Origin: Citrobacter sp. On2M
Lineage (GTDB): Bacteria > Pseudomonadota > Gammaproteobacteria > Enterobacterales > Enterobacteriaceae
Length of the DNA stretch: 64,000 bases
NCBI RefSeq assembly: GCF_018035235.1
Contig: NZ_WPCV01000002.1
Span: forward strand, 744,001-808,000
Direction: 5' to 3'
Below, piece by piece: positions 19,927-33,040 of the stretch (within the stretch, counting starts at the first letter, position 1; each line of letters opens with the position of its first letter). The position numbers were made by a program, and so were the translations under genes. The notes under the pieces are model-generated. The model was not told where the DNA came from. It worked only from the letters and a program-made list of their open reading frames with translations, and did no database searches.

Positions 19927-20502
19927 ATGTCGCAAAAAATCACCCTCATCAAAGACAAAGTCCTTTCCGATAACTACTTCATCCTGCGCAACATCACCTA
20001 TGATCTGACCCGTAGCAACGGTGAGGTGATTCGTCATAAACGCGAGGTTTACGATCGCGGCAACGGTGCCACTATCCTGCTGTATAACCCGGAGAAGAAA
20101 ACGGTGGTGTTAATTCGCCAGTTTCGCGTTGCTACCTGGGTCAATGGTAACGAAGATGGTCACCTGATTGAAGCCTGCGCCGGGCTTCTGGATAACGACG
20201 AACCGGAGGCGTGCATTCGCAAAGAGGCCATTGAAGAGACCGGCTTTGAAGTAGGTGAAGTACGTAAGCTGTTCGAACTGTACATGTCGCCGGGGGGCGT
20301 GACGGAGATAATCCACTTTTTCATCGCCCAATACAGCGACAACCAGCGGGCAAACGCGGGCGGCGGTGTGGAGGATGAAGATATCGAGGTTCTGGAGCTG
20401 CCGTTTACCCAGGCGCTGGAAATGATTAAAACGGGTGAGATCCGTGACGGTAAAACGGTGCTATTACTGAATTATTTGCAGTCGTCGCATCTCATGGACT
20501 AA
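19927..20502 (+). CDS. nudK: GDP-mannose pyrophosphatase NudK
   Basis: This 191-residue Nudix hydrolase splits GDP-mannose to GMP and mannose-1-phosphate in E. coli. The Nudix box is clear: [20 protein letters not shown] then GFEV (about residues 85-108), with the REXXEE core read here as KEAIEE. The ATG follows TGGAGCCGGT. It lies 67 bases downstream of aegA on the same strand and may be partly read from the aegA promoter. Confidence 0.94.
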   Translation: MSQKITLIKDKVLSDNYFILRNITYDLTRSNGEVIRHKREVYDRGNGATILLYNPEKKTVVLIRQFRVATWVNGNEDGHLIEACAGLLDNDEPEACIRKEAIEETGFEVGEVRKLFELYMSPGGVTEIIHFFIAQYSDNQRANAGGGVEDEDIEVLELPFTQALEMIKTGEIRDGKTVLLLNYLQSSHLMD

Positions 20503-20624
20503 TACCGGTATTTATATTTCTTTACAAATTTTCGGCCAATCCGACGATTCTTATTGAGCCACATCAGTCGCGCAAGGAAGATACCGCTTAGGCTGTGTGT
20601 TTTGACTTCGGGGTTGTACCGTTC

Positions 20625-21668
20625 ATGCGCTATCGCGTTATTTTACTTTTCCTGCTCGGGTTGTTACCCGTCAGTTTGCTGTGGGCAGCGCCTGCGCAAC
20701 AGGCGTTTTCTGACTGGCAGGTAACGTGCAATAACCAAAACTTTTGCGTGGCGCGCAATACCGGAGAACATCACGGCCTGGTCATGACTTTAAGCCGTAG
20801 CGCTGGGGCACATACCGACGCTGTGTTGCGTATTGAATTGGGTGGACTGGAGTCTTCCAATATCAAAGAGAGCGATATTGCGCCACGTCTGCTGTTGGAT
20901 GGCGCACCGCTCTCGCTTCGCGGCGAACGCTGGCGTATTACCCCCTGGCAGCTGATGATCGATGATCCGGCCACCATCAGCGCATTTTTACAAACCGTCC
21001 AGGACGCGAAGGCGATAACCCTGCAAAAAGGCGCACAAACCTTGTCACTGGTCGGGCTAAAAGCCGCGCTGCTGTTTATCGACGCCCAGCAAAAACGGGT
21101 CGGTAACGAAACTGCATGGATCGAAAAAGGCGACGAGCCACCGCTCAGCGTACCACCGGCTCCCGCTTTAAAAGGCGTGGCTGTCATTAACCCAACACCA
21201 ACGCCTCTCACGCAGCAAGAGCGCAGTGAACTGTTGGACTACGGTAACTGGCGGATCAACGGTATTCGCTGCTCGATCGATCCGCTGCGTCGCGAGATAC
21301 GCGTGACGGCCTTAACGGATGATAAAGCGCTGATGATGATCGGCTGTGAGGCCGGGGCGTATAACACCATCGATCTGGCGTGGGTGGTTTCACGTACTAC
21401 GCCATTGACTTCACGTGCGGTACGGCTAAGTCTGCCTTTTAAAACGGATGCAGAAAGTCGCGATATGGAGCTGACCAACGCTACGTTTGACGAGAAATCG
21501 CGGGAGCTGGTAACTCTCGCCAAAGGGCGAGGGATGGCAGATTGCGGGATCCAGACTCGCTGGCGCTACGACGGTCAGCGTTTTCGTCTGGTGCGTTATG
21601 CCCAGGAGCCAAGCTGCGATAACTGGCATGGGCCAGATGCCTGGCCCACGCTGTGGATCACGCGGTGA
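20625..21668 (+). CDS. ypfG: YpfG, exported DUF1176 protein
   Basis: The 347-residue protein begins with a Sec signal peptide (hydrophobic residues 4-19, likely cleavage at LWAAPA, about residue 21). It matches E. coli YpfG in length and almost throughout its sequence, including the C-terminal CDNWHGPDAWPTLWITR. Cysteines at about 34 and 39 of the mature N-terminus may form a disulfide. The start MRYRVILLF at 20625 is chosen over an upstream codon at 20595 because it puts the signal peptide at the N-terminus. Function is unknown. It marks the left edge of the inserted beta-glucoside block. Confidence 0.92.
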   Translation: MRYRVILLFLLGLLPVSLLWAAPAQQAFSDWQVTCNNQNFCVARNTGEHHGLVMTLSRSAGAHTDAVLRIELGGLESSNIKESDIAPRLLLDGAPLSLRGERWRITPWQLMIDDPATISAFLQTVQDAKAITLQKGAQTLSLVGLKAALLFIDAQQKRVGNETAWIEKGDEPPLSVPPAPALKGVAVINPTPTPLTQQERSELLDYGNWRINGIRCSIDPLRREIRVTALTDDKALMMIGCEAGAYNTIDLAWVVSRTTPLTSRAVRLSLPFKTDAESRDMELTNATFDEKSRELVTLAKGRGMADCGIQTRWRYDGQRFRLVRYAQEPSCDNWHGPDAWPTLWITR

Positions 21669-21690
21669 TGTGTTGATATGGCAGAAATAA

Positions 21691-23145
<1,455 letters not shown>

Positions 23146-23153
23146 TTAAATTA

Positions 23154-24887
<1,734 letters not shown>

Positions 24888-25199
24888 TCAGGAAAAAAGC
24901 TCTTTCCTTAATGCTATTATTTCTTTGACTAAGTCCTGGCAAAGTATCGCATTCATCAAATGATCCTGTGCGTGTACGAGAATTAAATTGACATTTATTT
25001 TTCCGCAGCCTTCATCCTGGCTGATTAAAGCCGTTTGTATTTTATGAGCCTGAAGGCTTGCTTCTTCTGAGCTTTTCAGCAATTGCGTTACAGCATCCCA
25101 ATTTTTTTCACGCGCATACTTCAGCGACTCCATTGCGTCGGAACGAGCTTGTCCGGCATGAATCAATAATTCCATTACTGTTTCTTCATTGGCAAACAT
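24888..25199 (-). CDS. PTS lactose/cellobiose family IIA component
   Basis: This 103-residue IIA protein belongs to the lactose/N,N'-diacetylchitobiose family. The motif VHAQDHLMN holds the phosphoryl-accepting His76, with Asp79 as the metal ligand. The start MFANEETVMELL follows AGGAGTT. It lies between the IIC gene and the porin gene, and accepts phosphate from HPr to pass to the IIB Cys. Confidence 0.93.
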   Translation of the reverse strand: MFANEETVMELLIHAGQARSDAMESLKYAREKNWDAVTQLLKSSEEASLQAHKIQTALISQDEGCGKINVNLILVHAQDHLMNAILCQDLVKEIIALRKELFS

Positions 25200-25234
25200 A
25201 AATAACTCCTGGTTTTTATTTGATAATCTGATGG

Positions 25235-26554
25235 TTATTCAGCTGTGGTAGCATTCACTTTATTGGAAGCAATAACGAAGGGTAAATAGATCAATGTTGC
25301 AACGCCGAGGCAGAGCAAGCCCACGAGTAAAGCCAACCAGTTACCACCTGTTCCAAGAAATGCGATGAGGGGGCCTGGGGTGGTCCACGGCACGGCATAG
25401 GCAACCGGGGGAATGATTTTCATCGTGACAAAGAAATAGCCAATCAGCGAGTTAACAATCGGCACCAGAATGAAAGGCACCATCATTATTGGGTTCAATA
25501 CAATAGGTAAGCCAAACATGACCGGTTCATTAATATTGAAAATACCGGGTATAAAAGACATCTTGGCCAGATCTCTATATTCAGCGCGACGTGAAGCAAT
25601 AAAGATCGCCAGTAATAACCCTAAGGTCATACCTGAGCCACCGCAGTTTGCAAATGCATCGTTGATTGATGTCCAGGTTACCGGGTAGGGGGCATCCCAG
25701 GTTGCGCCGTGCTGGGCGGCCCAGGAAAGGTTTTCCAGGTTTGCTTCGGAAAAAACCGTTTCACGAATAGCTGATGTTGTATTAGGGCCATGGATCCCGA
25801 GAACCCACAGAAAATTTCCGACGGCGCCCAGAACGATGACAGCGAAGATGTTCGTCCCCATATGCTTGAGAGGAGCCTGAATTAACGTATAGATCAGATC
25901 GTTGAGCCCATTGGGAGAGATAAGGGAGAGTAAAAAATTCAGTGCTGAAAAAAAGATCATCACAAAGAAAATGGGTAATAACACTTTGAACGATCGTGCA
26001 ACTGCAGGTGGAACCGCTGCTGGCATGGTGATGGTTATCTTGGGATTTCTTGCCATCCGACAAAAAATTTCACTGGTCAATAACGCCACGATGACTGCAA
26101 CAAACAGGCCTTGTGCACCTAAAAATTTGGTTGTCAGAAATGCCTGGTTATCGATCATCTGATAGGGAGTATAAACAATGAAAAACGCGCCAATAGCTGT
26201 TAATCCACACAGAAGCTCATCCTGTTCGTAGCTGATTGCCATGTTTCTGGCGACGAGAAACGCAATCATGATGGACATGATATTCACGGAGCCATTCATT
26301 ACTGGGGTAAAGATGGCTTGAGCCTTTTCCAGGTTCGGGAATATGCTGCTAAGATGCAGCAGTCCGGCGATAAAGCCATCGGGTGATAAGATCGCAAAAT
26401 TTATTAATACAATTAATGAACTTGCCATTATAATTGGAAAGGTATAGACAAACCCATCTCTAACAGCAGCAACGTGCTTTTGTGAATTTAATTTTATTGC
26501 TATTGGAACAAGAAAACGTTCCATCCCTCGCTCAAAGGTATTCATTAATCCCAT
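25235..26554 (-). CDS. PTS lactose/cellobiose family IIC permease
   Basis: This is the membrane channel of the PTS, about 439 residues, with roughly ten hydrophobic segments and the family stretches FNINEPVMFGLPIVLNP and PWTTPGPLIAFLGTGGNW. Sugar is translocated and phosphorylated with the separate IIB and IIA. The ATG at 26554 (MGLMNTFERGME) has AGGTGA at the right distance; the GTG three codons earlier at 26563 has no good site. It is most like CelB/ChbC proteins. A hairpin lies between it and the IIB gene. Confidence 0.93.
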   Translation of the reverse strand: MGLMNTFERGMERFLVPIAIKLNSQKHVAAVRDGFVYTFPIIMASSLIVLINFAILSPDGFIAGLLHLSSIFPNLEKAQAIFTPVMNGSVNIMSIMIAFLVARNMAISYEQDELLCGLTAIGAFFIVYTPYQMIDNQAFLTTKFLGAQGLFVAVIVALLTSEIFCRMARNPKITITMPAAVPPAVARSFKVLLPIFFVMIFFSALNFLLSLISPNGLNDLIYTLIQAPLKHMGTNIFAVIVLGAVGNFLWVLGIHGPNTTSAIRETVFSEANLENLSWAAQHGATWDAPYPVTWTSINDAFANCGGSGMTLGLLLAIFIASRRAEYRDLAKMSFIPGIFNINEPVMFGLPIVLNPIMMVPFILVPIVNSLIGYFFVTMKIIPPVAYAVPWTTPGPLIAFLGTGGNWLALLVGLLCLGVATLIYLPFVIASNKVNATTAE

Positions 26555-26603
26555 TACGGTCACCTGTAATTGTTAGGTATTTATTTTGGATAGGTCTTTT
26601 GGT

Positions 26604-26626
26604 TCCTGAGTTGGTTATTCTCAGGA
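26604..26626 (-). repeat. intercistronic hairpin between IIB and IIC genes
   Basis: TCCTGAG (26604-26610) pairs with CTCAGGA (26620-26626). No T-tract follows on the transcribed strand. It may set the ratio of IIB to IIC mRNA. Confidence 0.5.
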
Positions 26627-26653
26627 GCAGGAATATACTATGCAGTGCGTTGG

Positions 26654-26962
26654 TTACTTGAGAAGTTTCAGTGCAAACTCCAGAACTGCTTTGCCATTCA
26701 TTGATCCGTAATCTTTCATATCAATAACCGCGACAGGGATTTTTCCTTGTGCAACCTCTTCAATTTCAGATTTCTGAAAACGAACCTGTGGACCTAATAA
26801 GACAACATCGGCTTCATTGTTTTTGATCCGTCCTTTGGCTTCCCCAATAGCCAGAGCATTAATATTAAAATCAGCATTGATAGTTATGGCATGTTCAATC
26901 ATTCTCTTTACTAACATGCTGGTCGACATTCCCGCGGCACAAACCAATAATATATTTTTCAT
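26654..26962 (-). CDS. PTS lactose/cellobiose family IIB component
   Basis: This 102-residue IIB protein has the P-loop-like phosphorylation motif LLVCAAGMSTSMLV with Cys8 as phosphoryl acceptor. The start at 26962 (MKNILL) follows TGAGGA; the TTG four codons upstream is rejected because the Cys motif should be close to the N-terminus. It is the first gene of the unit IIB-IIC-IIA-porin-glucosidase and is divergent from the GntR gene. Confidence 0.93.
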   Translation of the reverse strand: MKNILLVCAAGMSTSMLVKRMIEHAITINADFNINALAIGEAKGRIKNNEADVVLLGPQVRFQKSEIEEVAQGKIPVAVIDMKDYGSMNGKAVLEFALKLLK

Positions 26963-27033
26963 ATAAATCCTCAATTGTTATATTAAATCTGAATGACTAC
27001 GTTTTAATATTATTTAATCCTTGGGGTGTTTTT

Positions 27034-27049
27034 TGTTACATTGGTCACA
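27034..27049. promoter_or_regulatory. CRP-like site between PTS unit and GntR gene
   Basis: TGTTA-CATTGG-TCACA matches the CRP core TGTGA-N6-TCACA at nine of ten positions. Catabolite control by cAMP-CRP would be normal for a beta-glucoside PTS. A palindrome TCGATATCGA follows at 27051-27060 and may be an operator. Confidence 0.6.
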
Positions 27050-27161
27050 GTCGATATCGATAAATAGGTTCAGTTTGATTAGAAAAAATGAACAACTTTC
27101 CATTTTTTCGTTTTAATATAACGTAACCAATTGTTTTTTATGAATGCAAAGAGGTGCTAAA

Positions 27162-27884
27162 GTGGTATTCCAGAATATTGCAAAAATGCTGAAAGATATC
27201 ATTAATGGATATTTATATAATGTGGGTGATTTATTGCCGTCAGAAGTCGAATTGGCACAGCGTTTTAATGTTTCACGCAATACCTTACGAAAAGCGCTGA
27301 ATCTCTTAGAGAGTGAGGGGGTAATTGAACGTAAGCACGGTTCCGGTACCTATGTGAAGAAGAAGATTTTTGTCGCACATGTACATCACATGAACAGTTT
27401 TAGTGAGATTGCATATAACAGTGGTAAAGAGGTCGTTAGCCAGATTATGAAGTTTGAACTACAGGTAGCCTCAGGACGTATTGCTAAAGAATTAAATATG
27501 GAGCAAAGTGAATCAGTATATTATATAAAACGACTGCGGGTGATTGATAATAAACCAGCGCAATTAGAGGAAACCTGGCTTTCAGTGAGTCGCTTCCCGC
27601 AATTAACCATTTCACATATGAGGAATTCCAAATTTACGTATATAGAAAAAGAATGTAATATTAAAATAATTGGCACGTTTGAAACGTTTTCTCCGGTATT
27701 TCCAACGGCGGAAATAGCCAGTATTCTTCATACCAGTACCAAAGATCCAATATTGAGAATTCAAACGCAGGCAGTTGATGAAAATTACCAACCAATTGAT
27801 TATTCTATATTGCATTCAAATATATTTGAGTTTCAGGTGAAATATTTTTTACCACGCCAGAAAGCATGCCAAGACTTAAAATGA
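27162..27884 (+). CDS. GntR-family regulator with UTRA domain
   Basis: The 240-residue regulator has an N-terminal winged helix (about 1-68: LLPSEVELAQRFNVSRNTLR, GVIERKHGSGTYV) and a C-terminal UTRA ligand domain of the MngR/PhnF/TreR type. It is divergent from the PTS unit and probably controls it, with a phosphorylated sugar as effector; this is inferred from position. The GTG at 27162 (MVFQNIAKML) has AGAGGTG five bases upstream; the ATG at 27144 is an alternative that adds six residues and has no ribosome site. Confidence 0.88.
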   Translation: MVFQNIAKMLKDIINGYLYNVGDLLPSEVELAQRFNVSRNTLRKALNLLESEGVIERKHGSGTYVKKKIFVAHVHHMNSFSEIAYNSGKEVVSQIMKFELQVASGRIAKELNMEQSESVYYIKRLRVIDNKPAQLEETWLSVSRFPQLTISHMRNSKFTYIEKECNIKIIGTFETFSPVFPTAEIASILHTSTKDPILRIQTQAVDENYQPIDYSILHSNIFEFQVKYFLPRQKACQDLK

Positions 27885-27935
27885 AAAACGATGTCTGCAT
27901 GCCAGAATAAAGGCTATTTTGTTGGTCACTTTAAT

Positions 27936-27954
27936 GAGGGACGTAATGTCCCTC
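27936..27954. repeat. hairpin between convergent GntR and tktB genes
   Basis: GAGGGAC (27936-27942) pairs with GTCCCTC (27948-27954) across a five-base loop. Reading on the reverse strand it is followed by ATTAAAG, so it may be a weak end for tktB. No proper T-tract exists on either side. Confidence 0.5.
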
Positions 27955-27980
27955 GTATGCGGGTTAAGACGGATGAATTG

Positions 27981-29975
27981 TTATTTTGTCAGCACCTTAT
28001 GCGCTTTCTCTACGATGTTGTCCACCGTAAAGCCGAAGAACGGGAACAGCTTGTCTGCCGGCGCCGACTCCCCATAGCCCGTCATACCAACAATCGCCCC
28101 TTTCAGCCCAACATATTTGTACCAGTAGTCGGCAATACCGGCTTCTACCGCCACGCGTGCGCTAACGTTTGCTGGCAGGACCGACTCCCGGTACGTCTCA
28201 TCCTGGGCGTCGAAGATATCGGTTGAAGGTAGAGAAACTACCCGTACGTTACGGCCTTCGCCGGTCAGTTTTTCCGCAGCCAGCAGCGTGATTTCCATTT
28301 CTGAACCGGTAGCAATCAGGATAACATCCGGCTTACCGCCGCTATCTTTCAGCACATAGCCGCCGCGGGCAATCTGCTGCACTTGCTCAGGCGTGCGTTC
28401 AACCTGCACCAGATTCTGCCTAGAAAGAATCAGCGCCGTAGGGCCGTTATGACGCTCGACTGCCAGCTTCCAACCCACTGCTGCCTCAACCTGATCGCAC
28501 GGTCGCCAGGTGCTGAAATTCGGCGTCAGTCGCAGGCTGGCGAGCTGTTCGACGGCCTGATGTGTGGGACCATCTTCCCCCAGACCAATCGAGTCGTGGG
28601 TATAAACCATGATTTGTCGGGCTTTCATCAGCGCCGCCATGCGTGCGGCATTACGGGCATATTCAACAAACATCAGGAACGTTGCGGTGTATGGTACGAA
28701 GCCACCGTGGTGCGCGATACCGTTGGCAATCGCGGTCATACCAAATTCACGCACGCCATAGTGGATGTAGTTTCCTGCATGATCCTCCTTAAGAGAAGTG
28801 GAGCCTTTCCAGATGGTCAGGTTGCTGGGCGCAAGATCCGCTGAGCCGCCAAGCAGTTCGGGCAGCATCGGTCCGTAGGCGTTCAGGGTATTTTGCGAGG
28901 CCTTACGGGTGGCTATTTTGGCCGGGTTGGCTTGCAGGTCGGTAATATATTTCTGGGTTGTTTCTTCCCATGCTTCCGGCAGTTCTCCGCTCATCCGCCG
29001 GGTAAACTCTGCCGCCAGTTCCGGATGCGCTTGTCGATACGCCGCGAATTTCTCATTCCAGTCCTGTTGCGCTTTTTCGCCTTTCTCGCGCGCGTCCCAC
29101 GCCCGATAAATCTCTTTGGGGACCTCAAAAGCAGGATGATGCCAACCTAATTTCTGTCGGGCCAGCGCCACTTCTTCTTCACCTAACGGCGCACCGTGCG
29201 CTTCCTCTTTCCCGGCTTTATTCGGTGATCCAAAACCAATCACCGTGCGGCAGATAATCAGCGACGGCTTGTCGGTAACGCTTTGCGCTTGCTGAATCGC
29301 TTTTTTCACCGCTTCAGGATCGTGACCGTCAATATCGTGTATCACATGCCAGTGGTAGGCCTCGAAGCGTTTCGCAGTATCGTCGGTAAACCAGCCGTCG
29401 GTTTCGCCATCAATTGAGATGCCGTTGTGATCGTAGAAGCCGATGAGTTTACCAAGTCCCAGCGTGCCCGCCAGCGAACAGACTTCGTGAGAAATCCCCT
29501 CCATCAGGCAGCCGTCGCCCATAAAAACCCAGGTGAAATGGTCGACAATCTCATGGTCCGGCTGGTTAAACTGCGCCGCCAGCGTGCGTTCGGCAATCGC
29601 CATTCCGACAGCGTTGGCTAAACCCTGGCCCAGCGGCCCGGTGGTGGTTTCCACGCCCGGCGTGTAGCCAAGCTCCGGGTGGCCGGGAGTTTTTGAATGC
29701 AGCTGGCGGAAGTTTTTTAATTCTTCCAGCGGCAGGTCATAGCCGGAAAGATGCAGCAGACTGTAAAGCAGCATTGATGCGTGGCCGTTGGACAAAATAA
29801 ACCGATCGCGATCGTACCAGTGAGGATCGCTTGGATTATGGCGGAGGAAATCATTCCACAGTACTTCGGCGATATCAGCCATACCCATTGGCGCGCCGGG
29901 GTGGCCTGAGTTAGCTTTTTGTACGGCATCCATACTTAGCGCACGAATGGCATTGGCAAGATCTTTACGGGTCAT
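27981..29975 (-). CDS. tktB: transketolase B
   Basis: TktB is the second, stationary-phase transketolase of the pentose phosphate pathway and uses thiamine diphosphate. The 664-residue protein carries the ThDP motif GDGCLMEG (about 154) with N further on, the substrate His residues (GHPGAP about 24, [15 protein letters not shown] about 457-471), and is nearly identical to E. coli TktB except for a shorter C-terminus (KVLTK in place of KVLGVKGA). In K-12 it is co-transcribed with talA upstream; here no talA is present and tktB lies head to head with maeB. Confidence 0.95.
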   Translation of the reverse strand: MTRKDLANAIRALSMDAVQKANSGHPGAPMGMADIAEVLWNDFLRHNPSDPHWYDRDRFILSNGHASMLLYSLLHLSGYDLPLEELKNFRQLHSKTPGHPELGYTPGVETTTGPLGQGLANAVGMAIAERTLAAQFNQPDHEIVDHFTWVFMGDGCLMEGISHEVCSLAGTLGLGKLIGFYDHNGISIDGETDGWFTDDTAKRFEAYHWHVIHDIDGHDPEAVKKAIQQAQSVTDKPSLIICRTVIGFGSPNKAGKEEAHGAPLGEEEVALARQKLGWHHPAFEVPKEIYRAWDAREKGEKAQQDWNEKFAAYRQAHPELAAEFTRRMSGELPEAWEETTQKYITDLQANPAKIATRKASQNTLNAYGPMLPELLGGSADLAPSNLTIWKGSTSLKEDHAGNYIHYGVREFGMTAIANGIAHHGGFVPYTATFLMFVEYARNAARMAALMKARQIMVYTHDSIGLGEDGPTHQAVEQLASLRLTPNFSTWRPCDQVEAAVGWKLAVERHNGPTALILSRQNLVQVERTPEQVQQIARGGYVLKDSGGKPDVILIATGSEMEITLLAAEKLTGEGRNVRVVSLPSTDIFDAQDETYRESVLPANVSARVAVEAGIADYWYKYVGLKGAIVGMTGYGESAPADKLFPFFGFTVDNIVEKAHKVLTK

Positions 29976-30253
29976 AGGAAATACTCCTTGAAAAGTAAAG
30001 CGTTAGAGCGTGTGTTAATTCACACTTTTGGAGAATTTGCAGGCGTTGTCAGCAAAAAGCATAGCAGACAGGCATGGTATTGCTGGCTTAAGCAGGTAAC
30101 ATGGTTGTTATAAATTGATAACAAATTCTTTCTTTGAGTAGTGAGAGTTTGGGGACCTTCAAAGTTTGCGCCGCTGACAGAGGTGATAATGTGCGGCTCA
30201 ATAGAAGGGTACCTGCGACACTTTTTTGATCGATACGTGAAAGGAACAACAAG
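29976..30253. promoter_or_regulatory. divergent tktB/maeB region, talA absent
   Basis: Only 278 bases separate tktB from maeB. In K-12 this position holds talA (316 codons). No transaldolase-like reading frame or fragment is visible. The region holds the maeB ribosome site (GAAAGGAACAACAAG) and, on the other strand, AAGGAGTATTTCCT before the tktB ATG. Confidence 0.7.
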
Positions 30254-32533
30254 ATGGATGACCAGTTAAAACAAAGCGCCCTCGATTTCCACGAATTTCC
30301 AGTACCAGGCAAAATTCAGGTTTCTCCGACCAAACCGCTTGCCACTCAACGTGATCTTGCGCTGGCCTATTCACCCGGTGTTGCAGCACCGTGTCTGGAA
30401 ATTGAAAAGGACCCGCTGGCGGCCTACAAATACACCGCGCGCGGCAACCTGGTTGCGGTTATCTCTAACGGTACGGCGGTGCTGGGGCTGGGCAACATTG
30501 GCGCGCTGGCTGGCAAGCCGGTGATGGAAGGTAAAGGCGTTCTGTTTAAGAAATTCGCCGGGATTGACGTGTTCGACATCGAAGTAGATGAACTCGATCC
30601 GGATAAATTTATCAACGTGGTCGCGGCCCTGGAGCCCACGTTTGGCGGCATTAACCTCGAAGATATTAAAGCGCCAGAATGCTTCTACATTGAGCAAAAG
30701 CTGCGTGAGCGCATGAATATTCCGGTCTTCCACGACGATCAGCACGGCACGGCAATCATCAGTACCGCCGCCATTCTTAACGGTCTGCGGGTGGTTGAGA
30801 AAAATATCTCTGATGTGCGCATGGTGGTGTCCGGCGCAGGTGCGGCAGCGATTGCCTGTATGAACCTGCTGGTGGCGCTGGGGATGCAGAAACATAACAT
30901 TGTGGTTTGCGACTCCAAGGGCGTGATTTACAAAGACCGCGAACCGAACATGGCGGAAACCAAAGCGGCTTACGCGGTGGTGGATGACGGTAAGCGCACG
31001 TTGGACGACGTGATTGATGGCGCAGACATTTTCCTTGGCTGTTCCGGCCCGAAAGTGCTGACGCAGGAAATGGTCAAGAAGATGGCGCGTGCGCCAATGA
31101 TTCTGGCGCTGGCGAACCCGGAACCGGAAATCCTGCCGCCGCTGGCAAAAGAGGTGCGTTCCGACGCCATCATTTGCACCGGTCGTTCCGACTACCCGAA
31201 CCAGGTTAACAACGTTCTGTGCTTCCCGTTCATCTTCCGCGGCGCGCTGGATGTCGGCGCTACTGCTATCAACGAAGAGATGAAACTGGCCGCGGTACAC
31301 GCCATTGCTGAGCTGGCGCACGCCGAGCAGAGCGAAGTGGTGGCTTCTGCCTATGGCGATCAGGACCTGAGCTTTGGCCCGGAATACATTATTCCTAAGC
31401 CGTTCGACCCACGTCTGATCGTCAAAATCGCCCCTGCGGTCGCGAAGGCGGCGATGGACTCCGGTGTGGCAACGCGCCCGATTGCCGACTTTGACGCTTA
31501 TATCGATAAGCTGACCGAATTCGTCTACAAAACCAACCTGTTTATGAAGCCGATTTTCTCGCTGGCACGCAAAGCGCCGAAGCGCGTGGTGTTGACGGAA
31601 GGGGAAGAGGCGCGAGTGCTGCACGCCACTCAAGAATTGATCACTTTAGGTCTGGCGAAGCCGATCCTGATTGGTCGTCCGAGCGTGATCGAAATGCGCA
31701 TCCAGAAACTGGGTCTGCAGATCAAAGCGGGCGTTGATTTTGAGATCGTCAACAATGAATCCGATCCGCGTTTTAAAGAGTACTGGAGTGAGTATTATCA
31801 GATCATGAAGCGTCGTGGGATCACTCAGGAGCAGGCGCAGCGGGCGGTGATTGCTAATACCACGGTGATCGGCGCGATCATGGTGCAGCGCGGTGAAGCG
31901 GATGCGATGATCTGCGGCACAATCGGCGACTACCACGAGCACTTCAGCGTGGTAAATGCGGTATTTGGTTACCGTGATGGCGTACATACGGCTGGGGCAA
32001 TGAACGCCCTGCTGCTGCCAAGCGGTAACACCTTTATCGCCGATACCTACGTCAATGACGATCCTACGCCGGAGCAACTGGCAGAGATCGCTGTGATGGC
32101 GGCAGAAACCGTGCGTCGCTTTGGCATCGAGCCGAAGGTGGCACTGCTGTCGCACTCCAATTTTGGTTCATCTGACTGCCCGTCGGCCAGCAAAATGCGT
32201 GAGGCGCTGGCGCTGATTAAGGCTCATGCGCCAGAACTGATGATTGACGGTGAAATGCACGGTGACGCCGCGCTGGTGGAAAGTATTCGTAATGACCGGA
32301 TGCCGGACAGCCCGCTGAAAGGCTCCGCCAATATTCTGGTCATGCCGAATATGGAAGCCGCGCGTATTAGTTACAACTTACTACGAGTTTCAAGTTCAGA
32401 AGGCGTAACGGTCGGCCCGGTACTGATGGGCGTAGCGAAACCGGTTCACGTATTAACACCGATTGCTTCTGTTCGTCGTATCGTAAATATGGTGGCGCTG
32501 GCGGTTGTAGAAGCGCAAACGCAGCCGCTGTAA
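30254..32533 (+). CDS. maeB: NADP-dependent malic enzyme (malic enzyme / phosphotransacetylase-like fusion)
   Basis: MaeB decarboxylates malate to pyruvate with NADP and supplies NADPH and pyruvate. The 759-residue protein has an N-terminal malic-enzyme part (about 1-420; [29 protein letters not shown]) and a C-terminal phosphotransacetylase-like part (about 430-759; [21 protein letters not shown]) that is regulatory in E. coli. Length is identical to K-12. It is monocistronic with a strong terminator, and divergent from tktB. Confidence 0.96.
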   Translation: MDDQLKQSALDFHEFPVPGKIQVSPTKPLATQRDLALAYSPGVAAPCLEIEKDPLAAYKYTARGNLVAVISNGTAVLGLGNIGALAGKPVMEGKGVLFKKFAGIDVFDIEVDELDPDKFINVVAALEPTFGGINLEDIKAPECFYIEQKLRERMNIPVFHDDQHGTAIISTAAILNGLRVVEKNISDVRMVVSGAGAAAIACMNLLVALGMQKHNIVVCDSKGVIYKDREPNMAETKAAYAVVDDGKRTLDDVIDGADIFLGCSGPKVLTQEMVKKMARAPMILALANPEPEILPPLAKEVRSDAIICTGRSDYPNQVNNVLCFPFIFRGALDVGATAINEEMKLAAVHAIAELAHAEQSEVVASAYGDQDLSFGPEYIIPKPFDPRLIVKIAPAVAKAAMDSGVATRPIADFDAYIDKLTEFVYKTNLFMKPIFSLARKAPKRVVLTEGEEARVLHATQELITLGLAKPILIGRPSVIEMRIQKLGLQIKAGVDFEIVNNESDPRFKEYWSEYYQIMKRRGITQEQAQRAVIANTTVIGAIMVQRGEADAMICGTIGDYHEHFSVVNAVFGYRDGVHTAGAMNALLLPSGNTFIADTYVNDDPTPEQLAEIAVMAAETVRRFGIEPKVALLSHSNFGSSDCPSASKMREALALIKAHAPELMIDGEMHGDAALVESIRNDRMPDSPLKGSANILVMPNMEAARISYNLLRVSSSEGVTVGPVLMGVAKPVHVLTPIASVRRIVNMVALAVVEAQTQPL

Positions 32534-32552
32534 TTTCACTTTAATTAATTCC

Positions 32553-32582
32553 GGCGCGGGTTTCTCCCGCGCCTTTTTATTT
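32553..32582 (+). terminator. intrinsic terminator after maeB
   Basis: GGCGCGGG (32553-32560) pairs with CCCGCGCC (32566-32573) and five T residues follow. It insulates maeB from the eut operon. Confidence 0.93.
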
Positions 32583-32592
32583 CCTCTTTCTT

Positions 32593-32608
32593 AGTGATCC
32601 ACTTCACC
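32593..32608 (+). promoter_or_regulatory. CRP-like site in the eut promoter region
   Basis: AGTGA-TCCACT-TCACC matches the CRP core at eight of ten positions and lies 85-100 bases upstream of eutS. The main eut promoter of Salmonella is activated by EutR with ethanolamine and B12 and is CRP-dependent, so a site here is expected. I could not place the EutR site. Confidence 0.55.
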
Positions 32609-32692
32609 TTTTAAACCTGGTTGCCGAATTTTGTTATTTACTCTGACAAAAAATTGCCACGATGAGGGCAGTTTTAGCGGAGGCGGTGAGCA

Positions 32693-33028
32693 ATGGAAAA
32701 AGAACGCATTATTCAGGAGTTTGTGCCGGGGAAACAGGTCACGCTGGCGCATCTCATTGCGCACCCCGGTGAGGAACTGGCGAAAAAGATCGGCGTTCCC
32801 GAAGCGGGCGCTATCGGCATCATGACGTTGACGCCAGGCGAAACCGCGATGATTGCAGGTGACTTAGCGATGAAAGCGGCGGATGTACACATCGGCTTTC
32901 TCGATAGATTCAGCGGCGCGCTGGTGATCTACGGCTCAGTAGGCGCGGTAGAAGAAGCGTTATTACAGACGGTAAGCGGCCTCGGGCGATTATTAAATTT
33001 CACTTTGTGCAATCTGACAAAAAGTTAA
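32693..33028 (+). CDS. eutS: ethanolamine microcompartment shell protein EutS
   Basis: EutS is a circularly permuted BMC-domain shell protein that forms bent hexamers in the ethanolamine microcompartment. The 111-residue length is that of E. coli and Salmonella EutS, and the sequence ([28 protein letters not shown]) is nearly identical. It is the first gene of the operon, with GCGGAGGCGGTGAG before the ATG. eutP follows after 12 bases. Confidence 0.96.
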   Translation: MEKERIIQEFVPGKQVTLAHLIAHPGEELAKKIGVPEAGAIGIMTLTPGETAMIAGDLAMKAADVHIGFLDRFSGALVIYGSVGAVEEALLQTVSGLGRLLNFTLCNLTKS

Positions 33029-33040
33029 TCAGAGGCGGCG

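Noticed and set aside
30371-31633. 420-codon open frame on the - strand inside maeB
   Set aside because: It mirrors maeB codons in the opposite frame and has a low-complexity, Arg/His/Gln-rich translation. maeB is clearly the real gene.
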